Shown: positions 28,674-38,063, counted from the first letter of the stretch. The stretch: DNA of 64,000 bases from Acinetobacter haemolyticus CIP 64.3 = MTCC 9819 (GCF_000369065.1 NZ_KB849803.1:294136-358135), one strand, 5' to 3'. The notes: generated from the letters alone by a model not told the origin. Translations and numbers: made by a program.

Positions 28674-29759
28674 TTACAAGATTTTTCGCTTCAATCTCCA
28701 CATTTTTCGTAATATAGCTTTTTTACATGTTGGTCTTGGGGTACTTGAGACATTTCCCTCTAATATATACCCCCGAGAAACCTTGTCTAGTTGCTTTTCT
28801 AAAGGTATTAATATTTCTGGTATTTTACATCTCTTATCCCAAAATGAGGCTCTATTCATACTTAAAGAGTGAGCTGTTTCAATAAATTTTTTTTGGGAAA
28901 CTTTTAACAGTTGAGAAATACAAGCAAATATTTTCTCCCTTTCTAATACTGAAATTTGACTAAGGACTAAACCCGTCGAGGAAAGTTGAGGATGGGGAAC
29001 GCTAATATCCAGCGCATTTAAAAACGCCCAACCTTTACTATTTAAGGAACTTCTAAGAACTTTTCGAATAAATTGATTAAATAACTGAATGACACTCAAC
29101 CACTCTGATATAGGAATTAAAGTATCATCATAAATTGCATATCCTTGCTTAAGGAAAAGATCAAAGTCTTTCTGTAATGCCAAAGCATTATGATCTATGA
29201 CATCGGCTTTCACATCAAAAAGTTTCTCTTTACATAGGGCACAGCAAGATAGTGTCTGATCAGGAGCTTCCAATAATCTTGGTTGAATAGCCTTCTGGCA
29301 ATGGGGACATTGATCTAATAAACGCTGATTATGCTTAACACATCCCACGTGCAATACATACCGCCAATTCAGCCGAAAGTAAGCAACAGGATCACTTTCC
29401 AAACATTTGGGACAATATTGCCAACCACTTTTATGTTTACGATTCCGTGTACCTAAAGCTAATATCCATGGTTCAAGATTTATTGCACTATTTTGTAGAA
29501 ATAATTTCTTAAAAGTAGCGTTTTTTAATTGATCCTGATTGACAGCTGTCTTACGGGCTAATATTTCTAAATGTTCTTGAGTAAGTCCTTTATCAATATC
29601 TATAGTCCATACTCTCCATTTAGGCCAGATAACTCCCGTTAAACTTAGTGGATCACAACCGCAGCCAAGGGCAACCCGTATCAACCAGGAAGATAAAGCT
29701 TCATCCTGAAGTAAAGGTGTTCGGGTGACCCAATAATAAGTCTCTCTGGTAGGTGCCAT
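28674..29759 (-). CDS. tniD: TniD (TniQ/TnsD-family target-selection protein)
   Basis: 361 residues. It has the TniQ opening LLQDEALSSWLIRVALGCGC, a zinc-finger part CPKCLESDPVAYFRLNWR ... CPHCQ and CALCKEK (about 130-205), and a helical C-terminal region. TniQ/TnsD proteins recognise the attachment site; in this transposon family the site lies in comM. Its stop is 17 bp before the tniE ATG, and it follows tniB after a 16-bp gap. The frame is intact. Confidence 0.9.
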   Translation of the reverse strand: MAPTRETYYWVTRTPLLQDEALSSWLIRVALGCGCDPLSLTGVIWPKWRVWTIDIDKGLTQEHLEILARKTAVNQDQLKNATFKKLFLQNSAINLEPWILALGTRNRKHKSGWQYCPKCLESDPVAYFRLNWRYVLHVGCVKHNQRLLDQCPHCQKAIQPRLLEAPDQTLSCCALCKEKLFDVKADVIDHNALALQKDFDLFLKQGYAIYDDTLIPISEWLSVIQLFNQFIRKVLRSSLNSKGWAFLNALDISVPHPQLSSTGLVLSQISVLEREKIFACISQLLKVSQKKFIETAHSLSMNRASFWDKRCKIPEILIPLEKQLDKVSRGYILEGNVSSTPRPTCKKAILRKMWRLKRKIL

Positions 29760-29775
29760 ATTGGAGTCTCACAAA

Positions 29776-30627
29776 CTATCTCACATCTTCTAATAAATGA
29801 TGATCAATATATTCCTGACCTGAGATAATAGCTTTCTTGGCAGCTTCTCTTAACAAACTACGTAAATTTCCTAAGTTTCCTTCAGTAATATCATGTAAAT
29901 ACTTTACCGTGGCTGGCTCAGCTAATCTTGAAGGTTGTTTAAGCGGAAGTACTTTTTCAAATTTATTTACTAGAGCCTGAAATTCTTTATCAAGCTGCCA
30001 TAAAGGTAAGTTAACAACACGAAAACGGCTCACGTGCTGCGGATCTGTATAAAGTACTCGGACTGCTTCTTCCGTACCAAAACCAACCACTGGGATATGG
30101 GTTTCATTACACAAGTATTTGATCGCATTCATGACTGTTCTCTGCTTAATAGGAGTCCCACATAACAAAGAATTCATCTCATCAATAATGAGTAACTTCA
30201 CTTCATAAAGTTTAAGACAGTGAACAACCTGATACCTTAATTTAGCAACCGGATCTCTTTCCCGGAAAGGTTCCCAAAATCTATCTAGGATCGCCATATA
30301 TAAAGCTTTCTCATCAGGGGAAACAGGTGCTTGAACAACAATGACAGGCTTTACTGCATTATTCAGTTCATTGATATATCCCTCACCATAGAGCTTAAAA
30401 AATTGGTTAATGATTGATGTCTTACCATTATTAGGCTTACTTAACACCAGTAAATTAGGCATACGACTTCGTTTTGGAAGAGTAAGCATACCCTTTAACT
30501 GATCTAATAAATCATTCGCTGCCGGGTATCCGATCCAACGATCCTCTTCAAGGAAATACAGCCGATCCTCATTAGATTGATCTACAATAGGGCGAAATTC
30601 CTGGAAAATATGTGGATAATTACTCAT
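29776..30627 (-). CDS. tniB: TniB (TnsC-like AAA+ ATPase)
   Basis: 283 residues. Walker A is SKPNNGKTS (about 62-70), Walker B is LLIIDEMNSLL (about 143-153), followed by sensor-like residues in a PVVGFGTEEA stretch and arginine-rich HVSRFRVVNLPLW. The ATPase links target recognition (TniD) to the transposase (TniA). The start ATG overlaps the tniA stop by four bases (ATGA type), showing coupling. Confidence 0.94.
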   Translation of the reverse strand: MSNYPHIFQEFRPIVDQSNEDRLYFLEEDRWIGYPAANDLLDQLKGMLTLPKRSRMPNLLVLSKPNNGKTSIINQFFKLYGEGYINELNNAVKPVIVVQAPVSPDEKALYMAILDRFWEPFRERDPVAKLRYQVVHCLKLYEVKLLIIDEMNSLLCGTPIKQRTVMNAIKYLCNETHIPVVGFGTEEAVRVLYTDPQHVSRFRVVNLPLWQLDKEFQALVNKFEKVLPLKQPSRLAEPATVKYLHDITEGNLGNLRSLLREAAKKAIISGQEYIDHHLLEDVR

Positions 30628-32513
30628 GAAATATCCTCATCATTTTCAAGCTCATCTAAAGGTAATAATCCAAATAAATTTTCAAGTTGTTGCTCCATAA
30701 CTGTGCTCTCTTGTTGAGATTTTTTATCCTGAATTGAGGCAGGGTTAATACTCTGTTGATGTTGAGTACTGCGCTGATATGATCTGCGAGCACGACGAGT
30801 TTTAGTACTCGCTTCTTGTACACGTTCACGAAGTTTAGCTAAAGCCTGTCCAAGCTCATGATCTTTTAAATATTCGCCAGTTTCTTTTTTCAAATCTTGA
30901 ATTTTTTTATGTTCCCAAATACTAAAGGGTGGAATACTTTGATCTGCTAGAGGAACTTTAAAATAGTTTTTGATTTCAGGGTCAAAGAACCATATTTCAC
31001 TAATATTCCGTGGATCTCGTCTAAAAATAAACTTACGTTTCTCTTTATGATTTTCAGGGTCAATTGAATTGATCCAGCCTCTCAATACATCCGCATAATA
31101 TGACAGCCCATCAATAGTTACACCTGTAGTTTGGATTGTTCGTTCAAAACTCGGTAAAAAATCAAGGAAAAAATTATGATCATTTGCAGGTAACCTGGCC
31201 GCCCCAGATCCTAAAGTATTCTTATCACCAAAAATACCCAGTTCAAAAGCATGTAGAGGTGATGTACCTAAAGCTGAATGTTTTCGTTTATGGTAAACAT
31301 TACAGATAAAATCAATCAGCCAATCCTCAAACTCTGTAAATGTAAAAACGGCTTGAGTATCAGAGTCATAATCTTTTCTCTGAAAAATATTAGAAAAAGT
31401 AGTACCTGGTACTGCATGAATATCTGTAGCAAAAGTACCCATCAAACGTTCAATATGTCCACCAAAGCGTGGTTTCTTAACAGGTCGATATTCCAGACGG
31501 ATATCATGTGCCATACAAGCATTTCTGAAAGTTTCTGAATGGAATTCGGGACCATTATCTACATGGATCGTATTCATAATTCCCCAAACAGGCCATTCAG
31601 CCTGGATCTTGCGTAAAGCCAACCATTTCTCTTTGGGTAATACTGCTTGAGATACACACATGGCAATAGACATTACCGAAGGTGCATCTAAAGACAGGTA
31701 ATAGCCGACAACTACCCGCGAAAAGACATCAATTGCAAGAGTTAGATAAGGACGCCCAATAGGTTGTCGGTTAAAATCATCCACCAGAATTAGATCCACT
31801 GGGGTATGGTCAATCTGAACAACTGCAAGCGGGTAATCCGCATGAGGAAATTTTCCAGCGGCTGGGGTAAATCTATTATTTGCCTTTTCTTTATGTCCTC
31901 TTTTACGCAGAACTTCTCTTTGACTGATTGCTGCTATACGGTTCCGTACGGTATTTGCATGAGGGACGTCAAGAATATGATATTCATGACATAAACGTTT
32001 CACTTCAAGTACAACTTTTTGAACACTTATTCTCTGATTAGTCAGATATAAATCTTTAATCGCTTTTTCAATAATTGCTTCAGCATGCTTATTAATCATC
32101 TTCTGACCTTGAGGCAACCCCTCTTTTTTAGGTCTCAGTCCATCAATCGTTCCGTATGCGTTATATATTTTTAACCATCTGTATAAAGTTGCTGGATTTA
32201 TATCATGTTGCTTTGCACGTAACTCCACTTCCTTTCGTCCACTCACCCCATCCTCAATAAAGGGGCGGATTATATTGAAGCGCCTTTCAGCTTCCGCCCA
32301 GTCTTTATCAGGAATGAGATCTATATCTTCATATTTTTCAGTAAGCAATGCTGGCTGTAATTCACTTATGGCAACAATACCTTTTCTACCCGTATTCTTG
32401 TTTTCAACAAAGACAGATTTAAGATCAATGATCTCCAGAATTGTATGAGGAACACCTTTAACCTGAACGGATTCACCAGCAGCAATCTTGATATTTATAC
32501 GTCTATCATTCAT
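30624..32513 (-). CDS. tniA: TniA (TnsB-like DDE transposase)
   Basis: 629 residues. N-terminal helix-turn-helix domains (ELRAKQHDINPATLYRWLKI about 100-120; YLTNQRISVQKVVLEVKR about 155-172) bind the end repeats. The retroviral-integrase core has Asp in VVQIDHTPVDLIL, Asp in IHVDNGPEFHSE and Glu in FGGHIERLMGTF. A Mu-type C-terminal beta domain and a Lys/Arg/Gln-rich tail that would contact TniB follow. It carries out strand transfer at the transposon ends. There is one base between its start and the tniC stop. Confidence 0.95.
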   Translation of the reverse strand: MNDRRINIKIAAGESVQVKGVPHTILEIIDLKSVFVENKNTGRKGIVAISELQPALLTEKYEDIDLIPDKDWAEAERRFNIIRPFIEDGVSGRKEVELRAKQHDINPATLYRWLKIYNAYGTIDGLRPKKEGLPQGQKMINKHAEAIIEKAIKDLYLTNQRISVQKVVLEVKRLCHEYHILDVPHANTVRNRIAAISQREVLRKRGHKEKANNRFTPAAGKFPHADYPLAVVQIDHTPVDLILVDDFNRQPIGRPYLTLAIDVFSRVVVGYYLSLDAPSVMSIAMCVSQAVLPKEKWLALRKIQAEWPVWGIMNTIHVDNGPEFHSETFRNACMAHDIRLEYRPVKKPRFGGHIERLMGTFATDIHAVPGTTFSNIFQRKDYDSDTQAVFTFTEFEDWLIDFICNVYHKRKHSALGTSPLHAFELGIFGDKNTLGSGAARLPANDHNFFLDFLPSFERTIQTTGVTIDGLSYYADVLRGWINSIDPENHKEKRKFIFRRDPRNISEIWFFDPEIKNYFKVPLADQSIPPFSIWEHKKIQDLKKETGEYLKDHELGQALAKLRERVQEASTKTRRARRSYQRSTQHQQSINPASIQDKKSQQESTVMEQQLENLFGLLPLDELENDEDIS

Positions 32514-32514
32514 A

Positions 32515-33228
32515 TTAATTTCCGCTTATCCAAAGTTCAGTAGAAGGCTGTAAAGGCAGACTTAAATCACATACTAAATAACCATGAGCAACTAAATACC
32601 AAATTTGACTAATCCCATTTGCACGGTCCCATTTACCGGAAAAATGCCGTGCTAAAAGTGTGTCAAAAGTGACGACTTCCCGATCTCGCACATAATCTAT
32701 TAAATGTTTTGAGTCGGCGAAAGAGAAGTTCATTTTGCGGTATTTTTGCAGAAACATAGCATTTAACCATAACCGATCACGAATACGCCCTTCATGCGCG
32801 ATATGGAATTTCCAGCCTTCTTCTTTGCAAATAATCATAGCGGCACGATATCTTGTTTTCCAAAGATTTAAATTCTGTTCTAACTCTGCTGCTGGCTTTA
32901 CTTCGACTAATTTAGGGGGGATAAAAGGAAGATAGCTATCATGTTTATAAGTTACTAAAAAGTCGGGGGTGTAAACCCGTTTTTTTCCATTATCAATATA
33001 CTCAATAGTAAATGGTTGAGACTCAACAGCAAGAACGTTGGGATCAATTTCTAAACGGATAAGAAAATCTCGTTCAAGCGTAGATTCAAAAGCAACAGCA
33101 GAATCTTTTTTAAAAGGGTACAAACCAGATACACTAATGCGTGTATTACCAACTTTTCTTCGGGCTGGTACGATCTTTACCGTGTCGCATAATTGATTGT
33201 ACATTCTTGGTTCCGTCGCATAGTTCAT
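32515..33228 (-). CDS. tniC: TniC (TnsA-like endonuclease)
   Basis: 237 residues. It has a TnsA-type restriction-endonuclease fold with catalytic residues visible as Glu in FESTLERDFL (about 48-57), Asp in VYTPDFLV and the E-x-K of LVEVKPA (about 108-114), then a C-terminal helix-turn-helix-like region. TnsA cuts the 5' ends so the element leaves as a double-strand-cut molecule (cut-and-paste). It is the first gene of the tni operon, and its 5' end overlaps two of the four terminal repeats, so TniA binding may repress it (inference). Confidence 0.93.
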   Translation of the reverse strand: MNYATEPRMYNQLCDTVKIVPARRKVGNTRISVSGLYPFKKDSAVAFESTLERDFLIRLEIDPNVLAVESQPFTIEYIDNGKKRVYTPDFLVTYKHDSYLPFIPPKLVEVKPAAELEQNLNLWKTRYRAAMIICKEEGWKFHIAHEGRIRDRLWLNAMFLQKYRKMNFSFADSKHLIDYVRDREVVTFDTLLARHFSGKWDRANGISQIWYLVAHGYLVCDLSLPLQPSTELWISGN

Positions 33229-33316
33229 TAGAAGATTTATCGCACAGTTCTTTGTAAAAAGTATTCTAAGTTATTGACTCATACTTAAATTGTCGCATAG
33301 TTCTTTGTAAATGACA
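33183..33316. repeat. right end of the transposon with four TniA-binding-type repeats
   Basis: Four ~21-bp related repeats in the same orientation start at 33183 (TGTCGCATAATTGATTG), 33214 (CGTCGCATAGTTCATTA), 33238 (TATCGCACAGTTCTTTG) and 33291 (TGTCGCATAGTTCTTTG). The outermost is nearly at the end, which reads TGACA at 33312-33316, consistent with the 5'-TGT...ACA-3' ends of Tn7-like elements. The first two lie inside or across the start of tniC. Confidence 0.88.
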
Positions 33317-33969
33317 GTGGCTCACAACCTAAACCTGGAGAAATTACACTTGCTCACTTAGGTGTATTATTTTTAGACGAACTCCCTGAGTTTGACCGTA
33401 AAGTGCTTGAGGTTCTACGCCAACCTCTTGAATCTAAGGAAATTGTGATTTCTCGTGCTGCACGACAAATGACTTTTCCAGCAAATTTCCAGTTTATTGC
33501 AGCTATGAATCCATGTCCTTGTGGCTATGCGTTCAATCAGGATAGTCGCTGTCAGTGTTCTCCAGAAAGCATTCAACGCTATCAAAATCGCATTTCAGGT
33601 CCATTATTAGATCGTATTGATCTTCATATTGATGTCCCTCCATTACAAGCACAGGAGTTACAAGATCAAACAACAAGTGAGGGCTCTGCAACCGTTCGCA
33701 AACGCGTCATCCAAGCCTATCACCAACAAATCGATAGACAGCAATGCTTAAACCAAGCACTTTCACCAAAACGATTAGAACAATACGCTCGTTTAGATGA
33801 AAGCTCTGCCAAAATTATTGAAATGGCACAACAACGTTTGAATCTTTCTGCACGTGCCTACCATCGAGTACTACGCGTTGCTCGAACCATTGCAGATCTA
33901 GCAGAAAGTGAAGTTATCTCAAGCAGTCACTTAACAGAAGCCTTATCTTATCGAGGCAATTCAAATTAA
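33317..33969 (+). pseudogene. comM: comM 3' fragment, disrupted by the transposon
   Basis: The frame reads in from the transposon junction as GSQPKPGEITLAHLGVLFLD and continues to a normal C-terminus (217 residues). It carries the Walker B-like FLDELPEF, the zinc-binding CPCGYAFNQDSRCQCSPE and the Mg-chelatase C-terminal helical domain. ComM is a hexameric helicase that extends branch migration in natural transformation. The N-terminal half must lie beyond the other end of the element. Disruption lowers transformation in related species (known from AbaR-carrying strains). Confidence 0.95.
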
Positions 33970-33980
33970 ATACGCTAAAA

Positions 33981-34000
33981 AAGCGACCCTCAGGTCGCTT
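33981..34000. terminator. terminator of comM / facing TorF gene
   Basis: AAGCGACC-CTCA-GGTCGCTT, a perfect 8-bp stem with a tetraloop, preceded by an A-run and followed by a T-rich stretch. It lies between the convergent comM fragment and the minus-strand porin-like gene. Confidence 0.85.
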
Positions 34001-34015
34001 CAATTCTTCTTATTA

Positions 34016-34804
34016 TTAAAAAGCGTAACCCAGACCTAAAACAACTTTGTTCTTATGTTTGACTTCATCCCGAGTATAACCACCAAAAATATAATCCAAA
34101 CTCCAAGTTGCACCCGTTGCACCTAAGGGATGAGACAGACCTAATGTCGCATGACGGAAAGCAAAATCCGTTTTCGTGACGTCGCCTGCCTTCGCTTGAT
34201 AGGTTAAATATTCATCATCATCTCCATAGTAATACGCTGCAACCTGCGCTTTACCAGTAAACCCACCTGGCAACTGTGGTGTATAACTCGCTAAAAAATA
34301 CGTATCACCTTTATTACCAAAGGTCACATTATTTAATAGGGTTTGAGCAGTAATACTAAAATCTTTATAGCTCAATCCTACAATTGTTTCGTAACCTGTA
34401 GACTCCCAACCTGGATAATAGTAATAAACAGTTGCTCCAATTTGATAACCGAGATCTTCAGTAATTTTGCCTTTATACCCTGCATAAAAATCATTTTCGA
34501 AAGATTTCTTTTCTTGAGGTACATAGGTTGGAGAAGTATTAAAATCAGCATAAGCCGCTGTCAAAGTCGAAAACCAATAACCCAAATAAAACCCACTGTC
34601 GTGTGTATAATCCAACCCACCTTGAATCGCAGGTGTATCACTTTCAGGTGAATTGGTCATCCCACGTAAGTTATAACTTGATACAACACTAATATTTCCT
34701 GAAATCGAGCCAGGAAATGGAAGCTTCGATTCTTCCGCAAATGTAAAAGTTGATGCTGTTGCAACAACCCCTGAAACAACAGCTGTGCATGCAAATTTCA
34801 TCAT
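34016..34804 (-). CDS. TorF-family putative outer-membrane protein (copy 1)
   Basis: 262 residues from ATG 34804, with GGGGGAA eight bases upstream. A signal peptide (CTAVVSGVVATASTFTFA) is followed by a beta barrel with alternating strands, starting ISGNISVVSSYNLRGMTNSP with an ESDTPAIQGGLDYTHDSGFY motif and ending in a GLGYAF strand with terminal Phe, all as in the TorF (TIGR02001-type) family. The second copy, 35228-35998, shares the leader MMKFAC and the SGFYLG/SGLYAG motif, so the two are diverged tandem paralogues. Substrate is unknown. Confidence 0.85.
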   Translation of the reverse strand: MMKFACTAVVSGVVATASTFTFAEESKLPFPGSISGNISVVSSYNLRGMTNSPESDTPAIQGGLDYTHDSGFYLGYWFSTLTAAYADFNTSPTYVPQEKKSFENDFYAGYKGKITEDLGYQIGATVYYYYPGWESTGYETIVGLSYKDFSITAQTLLNNVTFGNKGDTYFLASYTPQLPGGFTGKAQVAAYYYGDDDEYLTYQAKAGDVTKTDFAFRHATLGLSHPLGATGATWSLDYIFGGYTRDEVKHKNKVVLGLGYAF

Positions 34805-35227
34805 ATTGATTTCCCCCATGATTTAGACATTCAAATGATTTAAGTTTAAAAGTGCATCATGGTGTAATTTGCAAATGCTATGCCAAACAAATTAACCAAA
34901 TTAAAAACAACAACTTAAATAAAAAAATACCTATTTTAAAGTTTTTTAATCTAAAAAATCTTATTTTGATTTGAAGGAGATATCCAAACTGAAGCAGTTT
35001 AGAACTTAATGGGGCGTTTCACACTTAAATAGCAAAATAATGGAACATACATGCATGCCTTAAATCTAAAATATTCTTATTTTTCAAAAATAAATCGTAT
35101 TTAAAGCTCTACTTGGCTGATCATTTAGTTGAGCAAAATCTGAATACACATATAAAATATATTTTTTCAACAAAAATTCTGACATAAAAAAGCAGAGCCG
35201 TTGCTCTGCTTTTAAAACTCAAAAAGC
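34805..35227. other. 423-bp intergenic region between TorF paralogues
   Basis: A-T-rich, without a convincing gene. It should contain the promoter of copy 1 (the region nearest 34804) and the terminator of copy 2 (35186-35214). No RNA gene or binding site was recognised. Confidence 0.6.
35186..35214 (-). terminator. terminator of TorF copy 2
   Basis: AGCAGAGC-CGTT-GCTCTGCT, a perfect 8-bp stem, followed on the minus strand by a T-run (plus-strand AAAAA at 35186-35190). It lies 14 bp after the stop. Confidence 0.88.
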
Positions 35228-35998
35228 TTAGAAGCTCTTAGTTAATGTAAAGACTGCACCAGTTTTTACACCACGCTTCTCGAACTTTGCTAACTCATCA
35301 GTATCAATATTGGTACCAATCGCTGCTAACTCAGCACTAAAACCTTCAATTGATTTAAAGTCATAACTTACACCAACTTTCCAGTCAACATAGTTGTCTT
35401 TTCCATTGAAAGCATCATCAATATCTACTTTGGTATAACCTACACTTGCGACACCGCCAAAACCAGTATCAGCAAAAGGAACACTATAAGCAAGATTTAG
35501 ATACCAGCCATCTTCGTCTGTACCTGCTACATCATTGCTATAGTTCACTGCCGCCAATAGGTTATCGCCAGTCACAATTGCATTATCAAAGCCAAGTTTC
35601 GCGTAGATTTCTAACCAATTTAAGTCAGATGAACTTGGATAGCCGTAATACCATAAACCAACATCTAAAGTAGGTTTACCAGCAAGTGGTAACTCTGTTG
35701 CATAACCAATGTATGGATCAAGTTCTAAATGAGTTGGATCATCTGAACCAAAATGTACATTTGAAGCCCACACCCCTGCATAAAGACCTGATTCATGATC
35801 TAATTGAAAACCACCTTGAATAGCAGGGTCACTTTCAGTTTGCGTGATACCACGGAAGCGATAGTCAGTTGTTAATGCCGCACTTCCTGAAAAGCTTAAA
35901 CCACTTTGAGCAAGTACATTGTCTTCTGCTGCAAAACTCATTGTAGAAAGCCCTGCAATCATACTAAGAGCTAGTGCCTTACATGCAAATTTCATCAT
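35228..35998 (-). CDS. TorF-family putative outer-membrane protein (copy 2)
   Basis: 256 residues from ATG 35998, with GGGGGAG eight bases upstream. The signal ends SMIAGLSTMSFAAED. The barrel follows the same order as copy 1: SGSAALTTDYRFRGITQTES, DPAIQGGFQLDHESGLYAGV, DVGLWYYGYPSS, then KVGVSYDFKS, closing with FTLTKSF (terminal Phe, as needed for outer-membrane insertion). The leader and ribosome site are nearly identical to copy 1, so a tandem duplication is likely. Role unknown; the family is suspected to form general porins. Confidence 0.85.
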   Translation of the reverse strand: MMKFACKALALSMIAGLSTMSFAAEDNVLAQSGLSFSGSAALTTDYRFRGITQTESDPAIQGGFQLDHESGLYAGVWASNVHFGSDDPTHLELDPYIGYATELPLAGKPTLDVGLWYYGYPSSSDLNWLEIYAKLGFDNAIVTGDNLLAAVNYSNDVAGTDEDGWYLNLAYSVPFADTGFGGVASVGYTKVDIDDAFNGKDNYVDWKVGVSYDFKSIEGFSAELAAIGTNIDTDELAKFEKRGVKTGAVFTLTKSF

Positions 35999-36738
35999 AT
36001 TGATCTCCCCCATGATGGATATTCGACTGATTTATGTTTTAAATTGCATCAGGATGTAACTAGCAAATGCTGTGCCAACTTTACAGATTCCTTGTGAAAT
36101 AGTGCCCTCGTTCCATAAAAGTGCTATTTATACTGATCAAACGCCTCATGGTCGCGCCGAAAGAATAAAGAGATGTGCTTTTTATGAGCAATTTAAGAGC
36201 AACAAACTCTTTTAGGTCATTTATTGCACAATAAAGATGCAATAAGATAGGACATCCGACAACAGACCGATTGAAATATAAGCAATTTATCACTAAATAA
36301 ATAATCGCCCTCTTAAAGTGCACTACTCAAATATTAAAGAGAAATGAAAAAGCTGTTCTTTTTTGTACGCAAAAAAATGCCATTCATCGGGTTGTCATAT
36401 TTTGCAAATTAGTTTGATAGTTTTTTAACCACAGTCTAAATAAACCATTAAATTTAAAAAGAAAATATATGTCTTTATCACACATTAAATGAGAATTAAT
36501 TTCCAAAAAAACAACTACAAAATACATGCTATATATATTATTTTATCAATAAAAATCATTATGTTATTTTTATTTTGATTTAATTTTATACAGTAAATAA
36601 ATCATAATATTTTATAAGTTTTTTATTTAAAATTAATTAAAATATTTTAATAAAAATCTATCTTTTTCATGTATAACTTATACAATTGATCAAAATTTCG
36701 GTTTCTTCCCAAAATTAATTTATTTTATGAGGCTAGCT
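35999..36738. other. 740-bp A-T-rich divergent region between TorF copy 2 and oprD-like gene
   Basis: No convincing gene. The right third (about 36440-36720) is extremely A-T-rich with long A/T runs, as in curved promoter DNA. The promoters of both flanking outer-membrane protein genes must be here. An 80-codon open frame on the minus strand (36081-36323) looks like chance. Confidence 0.6.
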
Positions 36739-38010
36739 ATGCCAAAGGCACAGAAACTTACTTTAGCGGTATTAATTAATGCTGCGTTAATCACCTCAAC
36801 ATATGCAAGCGAACAAAGCGAAGCAAAAGGATTTGTTGAAGATGCAAGCGGAAATGTTCTTTTCCGTACTGGTTTTTTACATCGTGACAAAAAACACGGC
36901 AAGGAAGACACGAGCTCATATGCGCAAACTGCGATGGTTAAGCTAGACTCTGGCTTTACTCAAGGTGTTGTCGGTTTCGGTGCTGGAATTATTGGTGACG
37001 CATCTTTTAAATTAGGTTCAAACAATAACTCTGGTAACGGCATGATCCCAAAGCATCCAGATGGTTCAGCTTATGACCATTGGGCACGTGGTGGCGGTTA
37101 CGTAAAAGCACGTTATTCAAATACAACTGTTTCTTATGGTACTCATATTCTTGATATTCCTGTATTAGCAAGTAATACAGCACGTTTAGTACCTGAATAC
37201 TTTGAAGGTGTTTTAGCGACTAGCCGTGAAATTGATGGTCTTGAGTTAACTGTTGGTAAATTTACCAAAGATCAATACTCTGATCAGATCAATAGTGATG
37301 GTCGACATTTAGATCGTGCTGTTGTTTGGGGGGCAAAATATAAATTTGACGAAAATTTAACTACATCATATTTCGGCCTAGACAGCAAAGATAAATTAGA
37401 CCGTCATTATATCAATGCAAATTATAAACAGGCATTGAATCAGGATAGCGGATTGACTTACGATCTGAGCGCATATCACACCAAATGGGATGAAAAAGCG
37501 AGTACATATTCAAGTACGACTGATGATTTATCAAATCGCAAAAATACAATTTGGGCACTTTCTACGACCTATAATACAGGTCCACATAGCGTGATGCTGG
37601 CTTACCAACAAAATAATGGTAATACTGGTTATGACTACGGTGAGAATGCTGACGGTGCTCAAAGTATTTATTTACCAAACTCTTATCTTTCAGACTTTAT
37701 TGGTAACAGCGAAAAATCAGCTCAATTACAATATAACGTAGACTTCGGTAACTATGGTATTCCTGGGTTAAATTGGACTACTGCGTTTGTTTATGGTTGG
37801 GACATTAAAGTTAAGAATGTAACGAACAATGCTCAAGAACGTGAATTCTTTAACCAAGTGAAATACACAGTTCAATCAGGTTTTGCGAAAGATGCAAGCT
37901 TGCGTGTACGTCACTCATATTACCGCGCTAGCGATGAATACCAAGCTGGTTATATCGGTGATACCAATGAATGGCGTCTCTGGCTTGATATTCCTGTGAA
38001 GTTTTTCTAA
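36739..38010 (+). CDS. OprD-family outer-membrane porin
   Basis: 423 residues from ATG 36739, chosen because GAGG lies six bases upstream; an ATG at 36727 has no ribosome site. A signal peptide (LTLAVLINAALITSTYA) precedes the barrel. Family landmarks are the FVEDASGNVLFRTGFLHRDK opening, the DHWARGGGYVKARYSNTTVS strand pair, and a C-terminal RLWLDIPVKFF ending in Phe. OprD/Occ porins take up small molecules such as basic amino acids or aromatic acids; the exact substrate cannot be assigned. It ends at a strong hairpin (38030-38063). Confidence 0.9.
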   Translation: MPKAQKLTLAVLINAALITSTYASEQSEAKGFVEDASGNVLFRTGFLHRDKKHGKEDTSSYAQTAMVKLDSGFTQGVVGFGAGIIGDASFKLGSNNNSGNGMIPKHPDGSAYDHWARGGGYVKARYSNTTVSYGTHILDIPVLASNTARLVPEYFEGVLATSREIDGLELTVGKFTKDQYSDQINSDGRHLDRAVVWGAKYKFDENLTTSYFGLDSKDKLDRHYINANYKQALNQDSGLTYDLSAYHTKWDEKASTYSSTTDDLSNRKNTIWALSTTYNTGPHSVMLAYQQNNGNTGYDYGENADGAQSIYLPNSYLSDFIGNSEKSAQLQYNVDFGNYGIPGLNWTTAFVYGWDIKVKNVTNNAQEREFFNQVKYTVQSGFAKDASLRVRHSYYRASDEYQAGYIGDTNEWRLWLDIPVKFF

Positions 38011-38029
38011 TTCATAGTTGATCAAGTAA

Positions 38030-38063
38030 AAAACCTCCATTCAAATTTGAATGGAGGTTTTTT
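38030..38063. terminator. terminator between oprD-like gene and ppa
   Basis: AACCTCCATTCAAA / TTTGAATGGAGGTT, a perfect 14-bp stem with essentially no loop, flanked by A-run and T-run. It probably serves both convergent genes. Confidence 0.9.

Larger units (their letters stand above)
1..33316. mobile_element. Tn7-like (Tn6022/AbaR-family) transposon in comM, right-hand part
   Basis: The right boundary is visible. A cluster of terminal repeats (33183-33316) ends in TGACA and is followed directly by the 3' half of comM. Genes tniC, tniA, tniB, tniD and tniE run inward from that end in the order known for Tn6022/AbaR elements, whose usual target in Acinetobacter is comM. The left end and the 5' half of comM are outside the window, so the element is longer than 33.3 kb. 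Cargo is a putative defence pair, a MerR/CDF/feoAB block and a copper/silver resistance block. The GTGGC after the end would be the expected 5-bp target duplication, but its partner is not in view. That positions 1-24700 belong to the same element is inferred from the absence of chromosomal genes there. Confidence 0.85.

Noticed and set aside
36081..36323. 80-codon open frame on the minus strand
   Set aside because: No ribosome site, no family resemblance, and unlikely codon use; the region is promoter-like A-T-rich DNA.
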